Origin: Deferrisomatales bacterium
GTDB taxonomy: Bacteria > Desulfobacterota > Deferrisomatia > Deferrisomatales > Deferrisomataceae
Direction: 5' to 3'
DNA length: 64,000 bases
Assembly (NCBI GenBank): GCA_024277875.1
Contig: JAJRUI010000001.1
Span: forward strand, 1-64,000
The notes beneath the pieces are model-generated. The model was not told the origin of the DNA and made no database searches. It worked only from the letters and a program-made list of their open reading frames with translations. Position numbers and translations under genes: made by a program. Positions 36,254 to 45,013 of this stretch are shown here, one piece after another. Positions within the stretch are counted from its first letter, which is position 1; each line of letters begins with the position of its first letter.

Positions 36254-36281
36254 GAAAAGGGGCGCGGTTGCGGCCCTTTTT
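36254..36281 (+). terminator. Terminator-like hairpin in the rpsA leader
   Basis: AAAAGGG and CCCTTTT pair (one bulged G) around a short G+C-rich loop, ending in five T, 33 bp before the rpsA ATG. It may end cmk transcripts or act as an attenuator for rpsA. Confidence 0.45.
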
Positions 36282-36313
36282 GAATACAAACCCCAAGGAG
36301 GCACGAAACCGCA

Positions 36314-38050
36314 ATGACCACCGAACCCACAACCGACACCTTCACCGAAGAAACGATGGAAGATTTCGGCCAACTCCTGGACGAGAGTCTGGGCGGCCCT
36401 GAAGAGGGGAGCGTCACCAAGGGCCGGGTGATCCGGATCTCCAACGATTTCGCGGTGGTGGACATCGGGTACAAATCGGAGGGGCTGGTGCCCCTGTCCG
36501 AGTTCCGCACGGCGGACGGCGCTGCCACGGTCGAGGTCGGCGACGAGGTCGAGGTGCTCGTGGAGCGCCTGGAGGACGAGGACGGCATGGTCGTCCTGTC
36601 CAAGGACAAGGCCGACAAGATCCGCGTGTGGGACGAGATCAGCAAGGCCGCCGAGGACGACGGCGTGGTCGAGGGCAAGATCGTGGCCCGGATCAAGGGC
36701 GGCCTGAGCGTCGACATCGGCGTGCGCGCGTTCCTGCCCGGCAGCCAGGTCGCGCTCCGGCCGGTGCGCCAGCTCGAAAAGCTCATCGGCGAGACGTTCC
36801 AGTTCAAGATCATCAAGTTCAACCGGCGTCGCGGCAACATCGTGCTGTCCCGGCGGGTGCTGCTCGAGCAGGAACGGGCCACCCTGCGCAAGGAGACCCT
36901 CAAGAAGCTGGAGGCCGGGGTCGTGATGACCGGCGTGGTCAAGAATATCACCGACTACGGCGCGTTCATCGACCTCGGGGGCATCGACGGCCTGCTGCAC
37001 GTGACCGACATGAGCTGGGGCCGGGTGGGGCACCCGTCCCAGATGTTCGACATCGGCGACGAGGTCGAGGTGAAGATCCTGTCGTTCGACCCGGAGCGGG
37101 AGCGGGTGAGCCTGGGCGTCAAGCAGCTCCAGCCCGACCCGTGGGAAGCGGTGGAGGACAACTTCCCGATCGGGTCCAAGGTCAAGGGCAAGGTGGTCTC
37201 GATCACCGACTACGGCGCGTTCGTCGAACTCCAGCCCGGCATCGAGGGGCTGGTGCACATCTCCGAGATGAGCTGGACCAAGCGGGTCAACCACCCCAGC
37301 GAGAAGGTGTCCATCGGCGACGAGGTCGAGGTGATGGTGCTCAACGTGGACACCAACCGCCGCCGGATCTCCCTGGGCATGAAGCAGTGCCAGCCCAACC
37401 CGTGGGACCTGCTGGAAGAGCGCTACCCGGTGGGCACCGTGGTGCGCGGCGCGATCCGCAACATCACCGACTTCGGGGTGTTCCTCGGCGTGGAGGACGG
37501 CATCGACGGCCTGATCCACGTGAGCGACCTGTCGTGGACCAAGCGGGTGAGCCACCCGGCCAGCCTGTACCAGGTGGGCGACGAGGTGGAGGCCGTGGTC
37601 CTCAACATCGACAAGGAGGCCGAGCGGTTCAGCCTGGGCATCAAGCAGCTCACCCCGGACCCGTGGGCCGGCATCGGCGCCCGGTACCGGGTGGGCTCGA
37701 TCGTGACCGGCAAGGTGACCAACCTCACCGACTTCGGCGTGTTCGTGGAACTGGAGCCGGGCATCGAGGGCCTGGTGCACGTGAGCGAGGTCTCCAGCGA
37801 CAAGGTCGAGGACCTGTCCTCTGTGGTCCAGCCCGGCCAGGAGATCCAGGCCGAGGTGCTCAACATCGACCAGGACGAGCGCAAGATCTCCCTGTCGATG
37901 AAGGCGATCGAGGACGCCGAGGTTCTCGCCGAAAAACAGGCGCTCGACGCGATGAACCGCGAGATGGCCAGCCAGTCCGCGGCCACCCTGGGCGAGAAGA
38001 TCCTCCTGGCCCAGCAGGCCAAGGAGAACGGCGACGGGGAGGGGGAGTGA
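36314..38050 (+). CDS. rpsA: 30S ribosomal protein S1
   Basis: A protein of 578 residues with six S1 RNA-binding domains; the last four show the typical repeats (DYGAFIDLGGIDGLLHVTDM, DYGAFVELQPGIEGLVHISE, DFGVFLGVEDGIDGLIHVSD, DFGVFVELEPGIEGLVHVSE). It holds mRNA on the 30S subunit during initiation. Length and domain number match S1 of Gram-negative bacteria. AAGGAGG precedes the ATG by 11 bp. It is followed by a strong terminator. Confidence 0.97.
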   Translation: MTTEPTTDTFTEETMEDFGQLLDESLGGPEEGSVTKGRVIRISNDFAVVDIGYKSEGLVPLSEFRTADGAATVEVGDEVEVLVERLEDEDGMVVLSKDKADKIRVWDEISKAAEDDGVVEGKIVARIKGGLSVDIGVRAFLPGSQVALRPVRQLEKLIGETFQFKIIKFNRRRGNIVLSRRVLLEQERATLRKETLKKLEAGVVMTGVVKNITDYGAFIDLGGIDGLLHVTDMSWGRVGHPSQMFDIGDEVEVKILSFDPERERVSLGVKQLQPDPWEAVEDNFPIGSKVKGKVVSITDYGAFVELQPGIEGLVHISEMSWTKRVNHPSEKVSIGDEVEVMVLNVDTNRRRISLGMKQCQPNPWDLLEERYPVGTVVRGAIRNITDFGVFLGVEDGIDGLIHVSDLSWTKRVSHPASLYQVGDEVEAVVLNIDKEAERFSLGIKQLTPDPWAGIGARYRVGSIVTGKVTNLTDFGVFVELEPGIEGLVHVSEVSSDKVEDLSSVVQPGQEIQAEVLNIDQDERKISLSMKAIEDAEVLAEKQALDAMNREMASQSAATLGEKILLAQQAKENGDGEGE

Positions 38051-38076
38051 CCTCCCGCGCCCTGATGCGCAGCACG

Positions 38077-38107
38077 ACGGGGCTCTTCGGGGCCCCGTTT
38101 TTTTTTT
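38077..38107 (+). terminator. Rho-independent terminator of rpsA
   Basis: ACGGGGC and GCCCCGT with an 8-nt loop, followed by a run of ten T. A heptad array starts at the next base. Confidence 0.9.
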
Positions 38108-38156
38108 GGTGACCGGTGATCGGGAACCTCGAACATTGAACATTGAGCCTTCCCTG
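38108..38156. repeat. Heptad array 3
   Basis: Seven 7-bp words in register: GGTGACC, GGTGATC, GGGAACC, TCGAACA, TTGAACA, TTGAGCC, TTCCCTG. It abuts the rpsA terminator and forms the apparent N-terminal codons of the next gene. Confidence 0.85.
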
Positions 38157-39074
38157 AACCGCACCGACGGGTTCTACCGGGGTGACGCGCCCAGCCTCTT
38201 CTGGGAACTCACCGTGTGCCAGAGCCTGGGTGCGGCCGACAGCCCGTACCGGCACGCGCTGGAGCGGCCGGCGCCGTACGGCGCCCTGGTGGCCCGGTTC
38301 CTGGCGGACCGGCTCGGCACCCGCTCGTTCGGCACGGTGGTCGAGGTGGGGGGCGGCTACGGCACTCTGATGGCCGCGTTCCTGGACGCGGCCCGGGCGG
38401 ACCGGGTGGTCCAGGTGGACCTGAGCCCGCGGTTCCTGGACGAGCAGCGCAAGGCCCTGGCCGGCCGGCCAGGCGTCCGGTTCGTCGAGGCGGACGGCGC
38501 CGCGTTCTTCCGGGACCTGGACCGGACCGTGGACCTGGTGATCGCCAACGAGAACCTGGGGGACCTGCCCACCGTGGTGGGCCTGCGGCCGGAGCAGTTG
38601 TCTGCGGGCGGCGCCGGGCTGGCCGGCCGGGTGGCAGCGGTGGCGGCCCGGTACGGCCTGGATCTCGCCGGCGCCCCCGACCCGTTCGCGTTCAACCTGG
38701 GCGCGGTGGCGTTCCTGGAGGCCGTGGCCGGCAAGGCCCGGGTCGTGCTCGTGACCGAACACAGCTGCGACCCGGTGCTCGGCCCGCCGTACGCGTTCCT
38801 GCCCCGCCCGCCGGGGGGCGGGTGGCCCCGGCGGGTGGCCCTCAAGGACCACGACGAGTACACGGTCCGGTTTGACCACCTGGAGCGGGTGGCGCGGGCG
38901 CTGGGATTCCGGGCCGAGCGGTTCCCCCTGGCCGAGCTGGTCGGCCTGCGCCACGACGACGCGATCCGGTCCGTGGTGCGCAGCCGGGGCCTGGGCGCGG
39001 AACGGGCCGAACTGACCTGCGAGCTGTGCGAGCACATCGCGGAGTACCAGGGGTTGTTGTTGACAGTTCGGTGA
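38109..39074 (+). CDS. Putative class I SAM-dependent methyltransferase
   Basis: A protein of up to 321 residues. The SAM-binding motif TVVEVGGGYGTLMAAF, a following VVQVDLSPRF acidic strand end and the ANENLGDLPT block, which recalls MidA-type NE(x)xDxxP motifs, support a methyltransferase. Substrate unknown. The N-terminal ~16 residues are encoded by heptad array 3, so the true start is unclear (GTG 38109, TTG 38136 or later); no ribosome site is convincing. The family core begins near FYRGDAPSLFWEL. Confidence 0.75.
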   Translation: MTGDREPRTLNIEPSLNRTDGFYRGDAPSLFWELTVCQSLGAADSPYRHALERPAPYGALVARFLADRLGTRSFGTVVEVGGGYGTLMAAFLDAARADRVVQVDLSPRFLDEQRKALAGRPGVRFVEADGAAFFRDLDRTVDLVIANENLGDLPTVVGLRPEQLSAGGAGLAGRVAAVAARYGLDLAGAPDPFAFNLGAVAFLEAVAGKARVVLVTEHSCDPVLGPPYAFLPRPPGGGWPRRVALKDHDEYTVRFDHLERVARALGFRAERFPLAELVGLRHDDAIRSVVRSRGLGAERAELTCELCEHIAEYQGLLLTVR

Positions 39075-39134
39075 TCAGTGAACGGGAACCTCGAATCTCG
39101 AATCTAGAACATTGAACATTGCACCTGTTGAACG
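39065..39134. repeat. Heptad array 4
   Basis: Nine to ten 7-bp words in register, among them TGATCAG, TGAACGG, GAATCTC, GAACATT (twice) and GCACCTG. It shares the GAACATT word with array 3 at the other end of the methyltransferase gene, so the gene is bracketed by related arrays; the last 10 bp of the gene lie in it. Confidence 0.85.
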
Positions 39135-39158
39135 AGTTTGCATCAGTGGAGATATCGG

Positions 39159-39692
39159 ATGTTGCTGAATAGTGAAGACACGGCCCTTTTTGTGATCGAC
39201 GTGCAGGAGAAGCTCGTGCCCCACATCGCGGACGGCGACCGGGTGGTGGACCGGCTGGTGCGGCTCGTGCGCGCGGCCCGGATCCTCGGCCTGCCGGTGG
39301 TGTGGGCCGAGCAGGAAAAGCTCGGGCCCACGGTCGCGCCCGTGCGGGAGGTGCTCCACGGGCTCGAGCCCGTGGTCAAGACCTCTTTCGGGTGTTTCGG
39401 GTGCGACGCGCTGGCCGGGGCCGTCGCGTCGTCCGGGCGGGGTGCCCTGCTCTTGGCCGGGATCGAGGCCCACATCTGCGTCGCCCAGACAGCGCTCCAA
39501 GCCGTGGAGCGCTACCAGGTGCACGTGGCGGCCGATGCGGTGGGCTCCCGAAACCCGGCCGACCGGGACGTGGCCCTCGGGCGGCTGGGCCGGGCGGGCG
39601 TGGTGGTCACCACGTTCGAGATGGCCGTGTACGAGCTGCTCGGCCGGGCCGGCACCGGCGCGTTCCGCCAGGTCCTGCCCCTGGTGAAGTGA
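39159..39692 (+). CDS. Isochorismatase-family cysteine hydrolase
   Basis: A protein of 177 residues with the catalytic triad of the family: Asp in FVIDVQEKL, Lys in AEQEKLGP and Cys in AGIEAHICVAQTAL. Members hydrolyse isochorismate, nicotinamide or related amides; this YcaC/nicotinamidase-like form has no clear specificity marker. ATG at 39159 follows GGAG at 9 bp; the in-frame ATG at 39138 lies near the repeat array and was not used. Confidence 0.9.
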   Translation: MLLNSEDTALFVIDVQEKLVPHIADGDRVVDRLVRLVRAARILGLPVVWAEQEKLGPTVAPVREVLHGLEPVVKTSFGCFGCDALAGAVASSGRGALLLAGIEAHICVAQTALQAVERYQVHVAADAVGSRNPADRDVALGRLGRAGVVVTTFEMAVYELLGRAGTGAFRQVLPLVK

Positions 39693-39713
39693 CCCGCCCG
39701 GTCCGGGGCGTCG

Positions 39714-39920
39714 TCACCCGCCGCCGGCCCCGCCCCTTCCCGGCCGGGGCGGCCTGGGCTCGTACCGCAGGCACTCGGTGCCCGACACGTTGCGCACGAC
39801 CACTTCGGGCAGCTCCCGGCACCGGAACCCCATGGCCCGGCACCCCCGGGGCCTGCGCGCGTCCCAGGTCACGAAGAAGTGGCGGCACCCGAAGCACCGG
39901 GCCCGGGGCGTGCGGGCCAC
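39714..39920 (-). CDS. Small Cys-rich protein of the CxxCxHFxVTWD type
   Basis: A protein of 68 residues with CFGCRHFFVTWDARRPRGC, FRCRELP and SGTECLRY, a conserved small family in delta-proteobacteria and relatives, often mis-annotated as uracil-DNA glycosylase. The spaced Cys and His suggest a zinc site. Function unknown. Lies 4 bp after the upstream lipoprotein gene on the same strand. Confidence 0.75.
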   Translation of the reverse strand: MARTPRARCFGCRHFFVTWDARRPRGCRAMGFRCRELPEVVVRNVSGTECLRYEPRPPRPGRGGAGGG

Positions 39921-39924
39921 CGGG

Positions 39925-40554
39925 TCACCCGCCGCCTGCCGCCCGGGCCACCAGGGCGTCCACGCGCCCGACCAGGTCCGCCACGACCCGGTCGAGCACC
40001 GGCCGGTAGTCGTACTCGGACCCGTCGTACTCCTCCCACCGGAGCACCTCGGTGCGCTCCACGGTCACGGTCTGGTCCACGGCGTCGCGGCCCGGGGCCG
40101 CGATCCGCACCGCAGCCGTCAGAACGGCCGTCTTGTGGATCTCGTCGGGGAGCGACTGCTGCCCCCCTTCCCACGCCATGAACCCCAGGGGGCCCCGGCC
40201 GAGCATGGCCACCTGGACCGGTTCGGGCCGGGGCCCCCGGGCGCCGAGCTGGTCGTAGCGGGTCTCGAGGCCGGTCAGGCGGACCGCCAGCTCCAGGGTC
40301 TGGCGGGCGTCCGGCGCCGACTTGGCCGCTGCGTACGCCTGCAGGGCGCTCCGGGCCCGGTCGTTGAACCGGACGCGGCGGTAGGAGGAGATCGGGCCCG
40401 CGGTCACCGGGAACGGGTCCGGCAGCTCGGACTCGAACGCCAGCTGTACCCGGTACGGGATCGGGGAAACCGTCTTCTTCTGCGGGGCCGAGGCGCACCC
40501 GGCCACGGCGAGGGCGGCCACCGCCCAGCCGATCGTTGCGGTACGGACGTGCAT
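39925..40554 (-). CDS. Lipoprotein of unknown function
   Basis: A protein of 209 residues with a lipoprotein signal ending in VAGC. The mature protein is mixed alpha/beta with no domain I recognise. The conserved-looking blocks are ISSYRRVRFNDRARSALQAY and RWEEYDGSEYDYRPVLDRVV. ATG at 40554 chosen to give a proper signal; the frame extends further upstream without support. Probably co-transcribed with the small Cys-rich gene downstream. Confidence 0.7.
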   Translation of the reverse strand: MHVRTATIGWAVAALAVAGCASAPQKKTVSPIPYRVQLAFESELPDPFPVTAGPISSYRRVRFNDRARSALQAYAAAKSAPDARQTLELAVRLTGLETRYDQLGARGPRPEPVQVAMLGRGPLGFMAWEGGQQSLPDEIHKTAVLTAAVRIAAPGRDAVDQTVTVERTEVLRWEEYDGSEYDYRPVLDRVVADLVGRVDALVARAAGGG

Positions 40555-40668
40555 GGGGACTCCGTCAAGGATCGTTCGAGGTTTCGGGTCGTCGCTTCTC
40601 CGGCGCAAGTCTTGTCCCAGCCGGCCGGGGGCGCAAGCCGGCGGGCCGATCCCGCCGTCGCCCGTGTC

Positions 40669-41343
40669 CTACCCCTGGCCCTCGACGGCCCGATCCTCGT
40701 CCGGTGTGGCCCGTGATGGTCCACCGCGGCCGGCCGGGCGCCGCCGGCGCCACCGCCACACGTACACGAGGCACAGCAGCGCGAGGGCCGGGGCCAGGTA
40801 CAGGAACGAGCGGTGGGAGTACCGGGCGATCAGCTCCTGGTTGTTGCCCACCAGGTACCCGATGAGTGCGAGGATCACGACCCAGATCCCGGCGCCCAGG
40901 CAGGTGTACACGGCGAACGGGACGAGGGGCATGCGAGCCAGGCCCGCCGGGAACGAGATGTACTGGCGCACCCCCGGCACGAGGCGGCCCACGAAAGTGC
41001 TGATCTCCCCGTGGGACCGGAAAAACGCCTCGACCCGGTCGAACGCCCCGGGGGTGAGCCCCACGTACCGGCCGTAGCGCAGGAGCACCGGCCGGCCCAG
41101 CCTCACGGCCAGCCAGTAGTTGAACAGGGCCCCCAGGAGGCTCCCGCCGATCCCGGCCGCGATCACCAGGGCCAGGTGCATCTCCCCCCGGCTGGCCAGG
41201 TACCCGGCCGGCGGGATCACCACTTCGCTCGGAAACGGGAAGAACGAGCTCTCCAGGAACATCATCGCCACGATCCCCGTGTAGCCGAGCTTTCCCACCA
41301 CGGCCACGATCCACGCGACGACCTGGTTCAGGATCCGGCTCAC
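40669..41343 (-). CDS. DedA family membrane protein
   Basis: A protein of 224 residues with the DedA pattern: FPFPSEVVIPPAGYLA (acidic residue in the re-entrant loop), GALFNYWLAVRLGRPVLLRYG, and FVGRLVPGVRQYISFPAGLARM with the conserved Arg. DedA proteins flip undecaprenyl phosphate or phospholipids across the membrane. The next genes upstream encode a PAP2 phosphatase and polyprenyl-phosphate sugar enzymes, consistent with lipid-carrier recycling. Confidence 0.92.
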   Translation of the reverse strand: MSRILNQVVAWIVAVVGKLGYTGIVAMMFLESSFFPFPSEVVIPPAGYLASRGEMHLALVIAAGIGGSLLGALFNYWLAVRLGRPVLLRYGRYVGLTPGAFDRVEAFFRSHGEISTFVGRLVPGVRQYISFPAGLARMPLVPFAVYTCLGAGIWVVILALIGYLVGNNQELIARYSHRSFLYLAPALALLCLVYVWRWRRRRPAGRGGPSRATPDEDRAVEGQG

Positions 41344-41388
41344 CCTCGGTCCTCCCGGTCAACGGGTTTCACGGCGCGCCCCATCGTC

Positions 41389-42189
41389 TCAGAATCGGCC
41401 CCGGACCGCCACGCCCCCGCCGCCGGGCGCGACCCACGGCAGCCACGTCACCGCGGACCGTTCGCCGGGCCCGGGCCGCCGGCCCACCCACAGCCCCGTG
41501 GCCGTTCCCAGGAGCGCGCCGGCCACCACGTCGCTCAGCCAGTGCTCGTCGTCGTGCAGGCGCGACCATCCCACCGCCGTTGCCAAGGGGAACCCCGCCC
41601 ACCCGGAGCCCGGCACCCGCACCGCGAGCACCGCGGCCACCGAGAACGCGAACCCGGTGTGCTGGGACGGCAGCGAGCCGCGGTCTCCCGTGAGGGAGCC
41701 CCCGAACCAGCGAAACGACGCGTGGCCCTCGCCCACGTCCGGCCGGGCCCGGCCGAAGACCCCCTTGGCCGCGGCCGACACCGCTGCGGTCAGCAGCCCT
41801 GCCTCGGCCATCCGGAACCCCGTCTCCCGGAGCCGGTCCCGGCCGCCGAGCCACCCGGCCAGGTAGGTGGCGGCCACGGCCGCGCCCCCGAGGCCCAGGG
41901 GATCGCCCAGGGTCTCGGCGGCCGACGCGAGCCGGTCGGCCCCGGCTCCCCTGCGCCCCGCAGCCCGGTCCCGGGCCGCGTCGTCCAGGAGATACGCGCC
42001 GGCCACGGCGATACCGGCAGCGGCAGCCCCGGCCCATCCCCGGGCGTCCCATCCTGCGGGTGCCGTGGCGTACGCGGGCAGGTCGGTCCGGAGGAGCCGG
42101 GCCGCGTCGTCCCCGGGCCCGGCACGGACGGCCCCGGCCGCGAGAACCGCCAGGCCCGCGGCGAGGGCCGCGAGGCAGCGCCGGCTCAC
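41389..42189 (-). CDS. PAP2-family phosphatase
   Basis: A protein of 266 residues with a signal segment and several hydrophobic helices. The three PAP2 motifs are KGVFGRARP, PSQHT (usual PSGH, so Gln replaces Gly) and SRLHDDEHWLSD. Such enzymes dephosphorylate undecaprenyl pyrophosphate, phosphatidate or lipid A. GTG start at 42189 overlaps the stop of the glycosyltransferase gene upstream, supporting a joint role with the lipid-linked sugar pathway. Confidence 0.88.
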   Translation of the reverse strand: MSRRCLAALAAGLAVLAAGAVRAGPGDDAARLLRTDLPAYATAPAGWDARGWAGAAAAGIAVAGAYLLDDAARDRAAGRRGAGADRLASAAETLGDPLGLGGAAVAATYLAGWLGGRDRLRETGFRMAEAGLLTAAVSAAAKGVFGRARPDVGEGHASFRWFGGSLTGDRGSLPSQHTGFAFSVAAVLAVRVPGSGWAGFPLATAVGWSRLHDDEHWLSDVVAGALLGTATGLWVGRRPGPGERSAVTWLPWVAPGGGGVAVRGRF

Positions 42190-43790
42190 CGGTTGGCCAC
42201 CAGCACGTACCCGCCGCCCCGGGCCAGTTCGGTGCCGCCCGGGATCCCTCCCCGGTGCTTTGGCCGGGTGACCGCGAGCACCCGGCGGGGTCCGGTCCAC
42301 AGCGCCCGGAACGCGTCCATGGACAGCAGCCTCTCGACGGTCCGGGGCTCGAACCGGGTCTCCCGCCGGATCCCCGCGAGCAACGGCATCCGGCCCGCGT
42401 AGAACGGCAGGCCCGCGGCAAGGTCCCGGTACTCCACGAGCACGTCCCCGTCGCGCAGCTGTCCGGCAGCGGCCAGGCCCACGGTCCGGGCCGACCGGAC
42501 GGGAAGGGCGTCGCCCCGGCTGAATGCCCACGCCGGCGCGAACGCCAGGGCCCCGGCCAGGGCCAGCACGGCCGCCGGCACCGGCCCCCGGGGCGACGCG
42601 GTCCACGCCAGGGCCAGGGCCCCGGCCACGCCAACGGCTCCGGCCAGGGGCAGCAGCAGGGCAGCGGCCTGGTCCGGTGTCAGCCCTGCCAGGTCCCCCC
42701 CCCGGACCGGCACCGCGCCGAGACCCACCACCCCGAGCGCGAGGGCCAGGACCACGAATCCCGCGCCGATCCACCGGACCTCCCGGCGGGGTGCCTCGTC
42801 CGGATCTCCCAGGGCGGCTGCTGCCAGCAGGGCCACGGCCGGGTAGGCCGGCAGCACGTACAGGGGCAGCTTGGTGGCGGGCAGGGAAAACAAGACCGGC
42901 GGTACCACGGCCCACAGGGCCAGGAAGCCGGCCGCCGTGCGCTCGCGCCCTCCCAGGGCGCGAGCGCCCCGGGGCGCGAGAACGAGCCACGGCAGGCCCA
43001 GGGCCGGGAACACCGCCAGGTAGTAAGTCCACGGGTGGGGGTGGCCCATCCCGCCCGCCCGCAGGCGGCCCGCCAGCTGGCTGTTCAGGAAGTAGTCGAG
43101 CAGTCCCGGCGTCTTCCACAGCACCACCGCGTACCACGGCACGGCCACGGCCAGCACCAGCGGGATCCCCCACGCGAGACCCCACGGGACCCGCCGCTTG
43201 CCCTGGCCCCTGTTGAGCGCGGAGAACGCGAGCACCACCGCCCCCGGCACCAGCCACGCCACCGGTCCCTTGGCCAGGAACCCGGCACCCAGCGCCAGGT
43301 ACAGCGCGACCCGGCTCCCGCGGCCCCCGGTGCCGGACCACAGGTCGAACCACGTGGTCAGGGCCACGACCTGGCACAGGGCCACCAGGAGGTCCGTGGT
43401 CAGCATCCGGGACGCGCCCACCACGGCCGGGGTGGTGACCAGCAAGAGCACGGCCCACGGCGCGCACCCTGGCCCCAGGTGGCGCCGGGCGAACCGGTAA
43501 ACCACCCAGGCCAGTCCCGCGGCCAGCGCCGCCAGGCACAGCCGGGCGCCCCACTCGCTGGGGCCCAGCAGGGTGTAGCCCGCCGCAGACAGCCAGTAGA
43601 TCAGGGGAGGCTTGTGGAAGTGGAGGATGCCCAGCAGCCGGGGGAATACCCAGTCCCCGGCCACCCACATCTCCCGGGCGATCTCCGCGTACCGGGCGTC
43701 GCTGGGCTCCACCAGGCCGTACGCGCCGAGGCCGGTGCACACGGCCACGGCGGCCACGGCCCAGGCAGCGGCGTCAAGCGGCCGCTTCAC
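42186..43790 (-). CDS. ArnT-like/GT39-family membrane glycosyltransferase
   Basis: A protein of 534 residues with about 11 membrane segments and PSDARYAEIAREMWVAGDWVFP-like N-terminal loop (acidic catalytic residue after helix 1), then HFHKPPLIYWL, both typical of GT39/GT83 enzymes such as ArnT. It should take a sugar from a polyprenyl phosphate donor in the periplasm and add it to lipid A or another acceptor. The GT2 enzyme and the LAB_N-domain protein encoded upstream fit as donor synthase and partner. Overlaps both neighbours. Confidence 0.88.
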   Translation of the reverse strand: MKRPLDAAAWAVAAVAVCTGLGAYGLVEPSDARYAEIAREMWVAGDWVFPRLLGILHFHKPPLIYWLSAAGYTLLGPSEWGARLCLAALAAGLAWVVYRFARRHLGPGCAPWAVLLLVTTPAVVGASRMLTTDLLVALCQVVALTTWFDLWSGTGGRGSRVALYLALGAGFLAKGPVAWLVPGAVVLAFSALNRGQGKRRVPWGLAWGIPLVLAVAVPWYAVVLWKTPGLLDYFLNSQLAGRLRAGGMGHPHPWTYYLAVFPALGLPWLVLAPRGARALGGRERTAAGFLALWAVVPPVLFSLPATKLPLYVLPAYPAVALLAAAALGDPDEAPRREVRWIGAGFVVLALALGVVGLGAVPVRGGDLAGLTPDQAAALLLPLAGAVGVAGALALAWTASPRGPVPAAVLALAGALAFAPAWAFSRGDALPVRSARTVGLAAAGQLRDGDVLVEYRDLAAGLPFYAGRMPLLAGIRRETRFEPRTVERLLSMDAFRALWTGPRRVLAVTRPKHRGGIPGGTELARGGGYVLVANR

Positions 43791-44049
43791 GGCCGGGCTC
43801 GCCCTTCCACAGCATCAGGTTGCGCACGTACACCACCGCCCCGAACGACTGGCCCAGGATGAACACCGGGTCGCGCCGGTGGACCGCGTACACCAGCAGC
43901 AGGGCGCTGCCGGCCAGGGACAGGTACCAGAACGCCTTGGGGATCGTGCTGCGGTGCCGGCGCTCGGTCACGATCCACTGCACCAGGAACCGGGCCGAAA
44001 ACAGGCCCTGGGCCCCGAAGCCGAGGACCATCCACGGATCCAGCCTCAT
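43774..44049 (-). CDS. Lipid A biosynthesis N-terminal (LAB_N) domain membrane protein
   Basis: A protein of 91 residues with three membrane helices and the LAB_N signature FGAQGLFSARFLVQWIVTER followed by STIPKAFWYLSLAGS. These small proteins, often encoded beside polyprenyl-sugar glycosyltransferases, are thought to assist transfer or flipping of the lipid-linked sugar. ATG overlaps the stop of the GT2 gene, and its end overlaps the GT39 start by 17 bp. Confidence 0.9.
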   Translation of the reverse strand: MRLDPWMVLGFGAQGLFSARFLVQWIVTERRHRSTIPKAFWYLSLAGSALLLVYAVHRRDPVFILGQSFGAVVYVRNLMLWKGEPGREAAA

Positions 44050-44768
44050 GGGATCTCCTCCCAGCGGTACCCCAGGTGGCGCTTCTGCATCCACCGGACC
44101 GCGAACAGGTCGAGCAGGGGGCCCACGAGCCGGTTCCACAGGTGGTACTTGGCCCGGCCGTGGACTCGTGGACGGTGGTTCACCGGCACCTGGACCACCC
44201 GGGCCCCCTCCAGCCGGAGCAGGGTGGGCAGGAACCGGTGCAGGCCGGTGAACAGCTTGACCCGGTCCAGGTACGCCTTGCGGTACACCTTGAGGGAGCA
44301 CCCGGTGTCCACGATGTCCTCCCCGGTGGCCCGGTTCCGGACGGCGTTGGCGATCTTCGAGCTCACGCGCTTGACCAGCGGGTCCCGGCGGTTCACCCGG
44401 ATCCCGATCACCACGTCGGCCCGGCCCAGTTCGGCCAGGAGCCGGGGCAGGTCGGCCGGGTCGTTTTGCAGGTCCGTGTCCAGGGTGGCCACCACGTCCC
44501 CCCGGGCCGCCCGGAACCCCGCGTCCATGGCCGCGGTGAGGCCCCAGTTGCGGTCCAGGGCCACGAGCCGGATGCCGAGCTGCGGGTACGCGTCCCGGGC
44601 GCGGAGGATCTCGTCCCGGGTGCGGTCGGTGGACCCGTCGTCCACGAACACGCACTCCACCTCCCATCGGTCCCGGAGGGCCGGGAGCACGGCGGCCAGC
44701 TCCCCGGCGAGCGGGGCGATGTTGTCCTGCTCTTCGAACGCGGGCAGCACGATCGAGAGTCTGTCCAC
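44046..44768 (-). CDS. Polyprenyl-phosphate glycosyltransferase (GT2, dolichol-phosphate mannosyltransferase-like)
   Basis: A soluble GT2 enzyme of 240 residues. IVLPAFEEQDNIAPL, VFVDDGSTDRTRDE, LDRNWGLTAAMDAG and DTDLQNDPADLP are the nucleotide-sugar and metal-binding motifs. It lacks the C-terminal membrane helices of ArnC or GtrB. It makes the polyprenyl-P-sugar used by the GT39 protein encoded downstream. GTG at 44768 chosen because similarity starts there; the frame extends to 44981 but that part is Pro-rich spacer sequence. Confidence 0.9.
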   Translation of the reverse strand: MDRLSIVLPAFEEQDNIAPLAGELAAVLPALRDRWEVECVFVDDGSTDRTRDEILRARDAYPQLGIRLVALDRNWGLTAAMDAGFRAARGDVVATLDTDLQNDPADLPRLLAELGRADVVIGIRVNRRDPLVKRVSSKIANAVRNRATGEDIVDTGCSLKVYRKAYLDRVKLFTGLHRFLPTLLRLEGARVVQVPVNHRPRVHGRAKYHLWNRLVGPLLDLFAVRWMQKRHLGYRWEEIP

Positions 44769-44934
44769 TCCGCAGTTCCGGGCAGGGGGTGAGGGGGCGG
44801 TGGCGCCCCAGGGCTCCACCGGCGGCCAGGCGGCCGGCGCGACCCCGACACTATAGCAGCCCGGCAAAACCCCCGTCCACGCCGCCCGGGATACCGCCCC
44901 CCCCCCCGGGCGCGGGAGCGGATGTGGAACGGTC

Positions 44935-44963
44935 TTGACTTCCCTCCCGAGTTCGATTATCTC
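44935..44963 (+). promoter_or_regulatory. Sigma70 promoter of the orphan TRAP receptor
   Basis: TTGACT, exactly 17 bp, TATCTC; 50 bp before the ATG, with strong ribosome site AAAGGAGGT downstream. One of the best promoter matches in the window. An 11-C run lies just upstream (about 44897-44907). Confidence 0.65.
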
Positions 44964-45013
44964 AAAACGGTGTTTCGGCATTGTTCCCTCGAACCTGCAA
45001 AAAGGAGGTCCAC

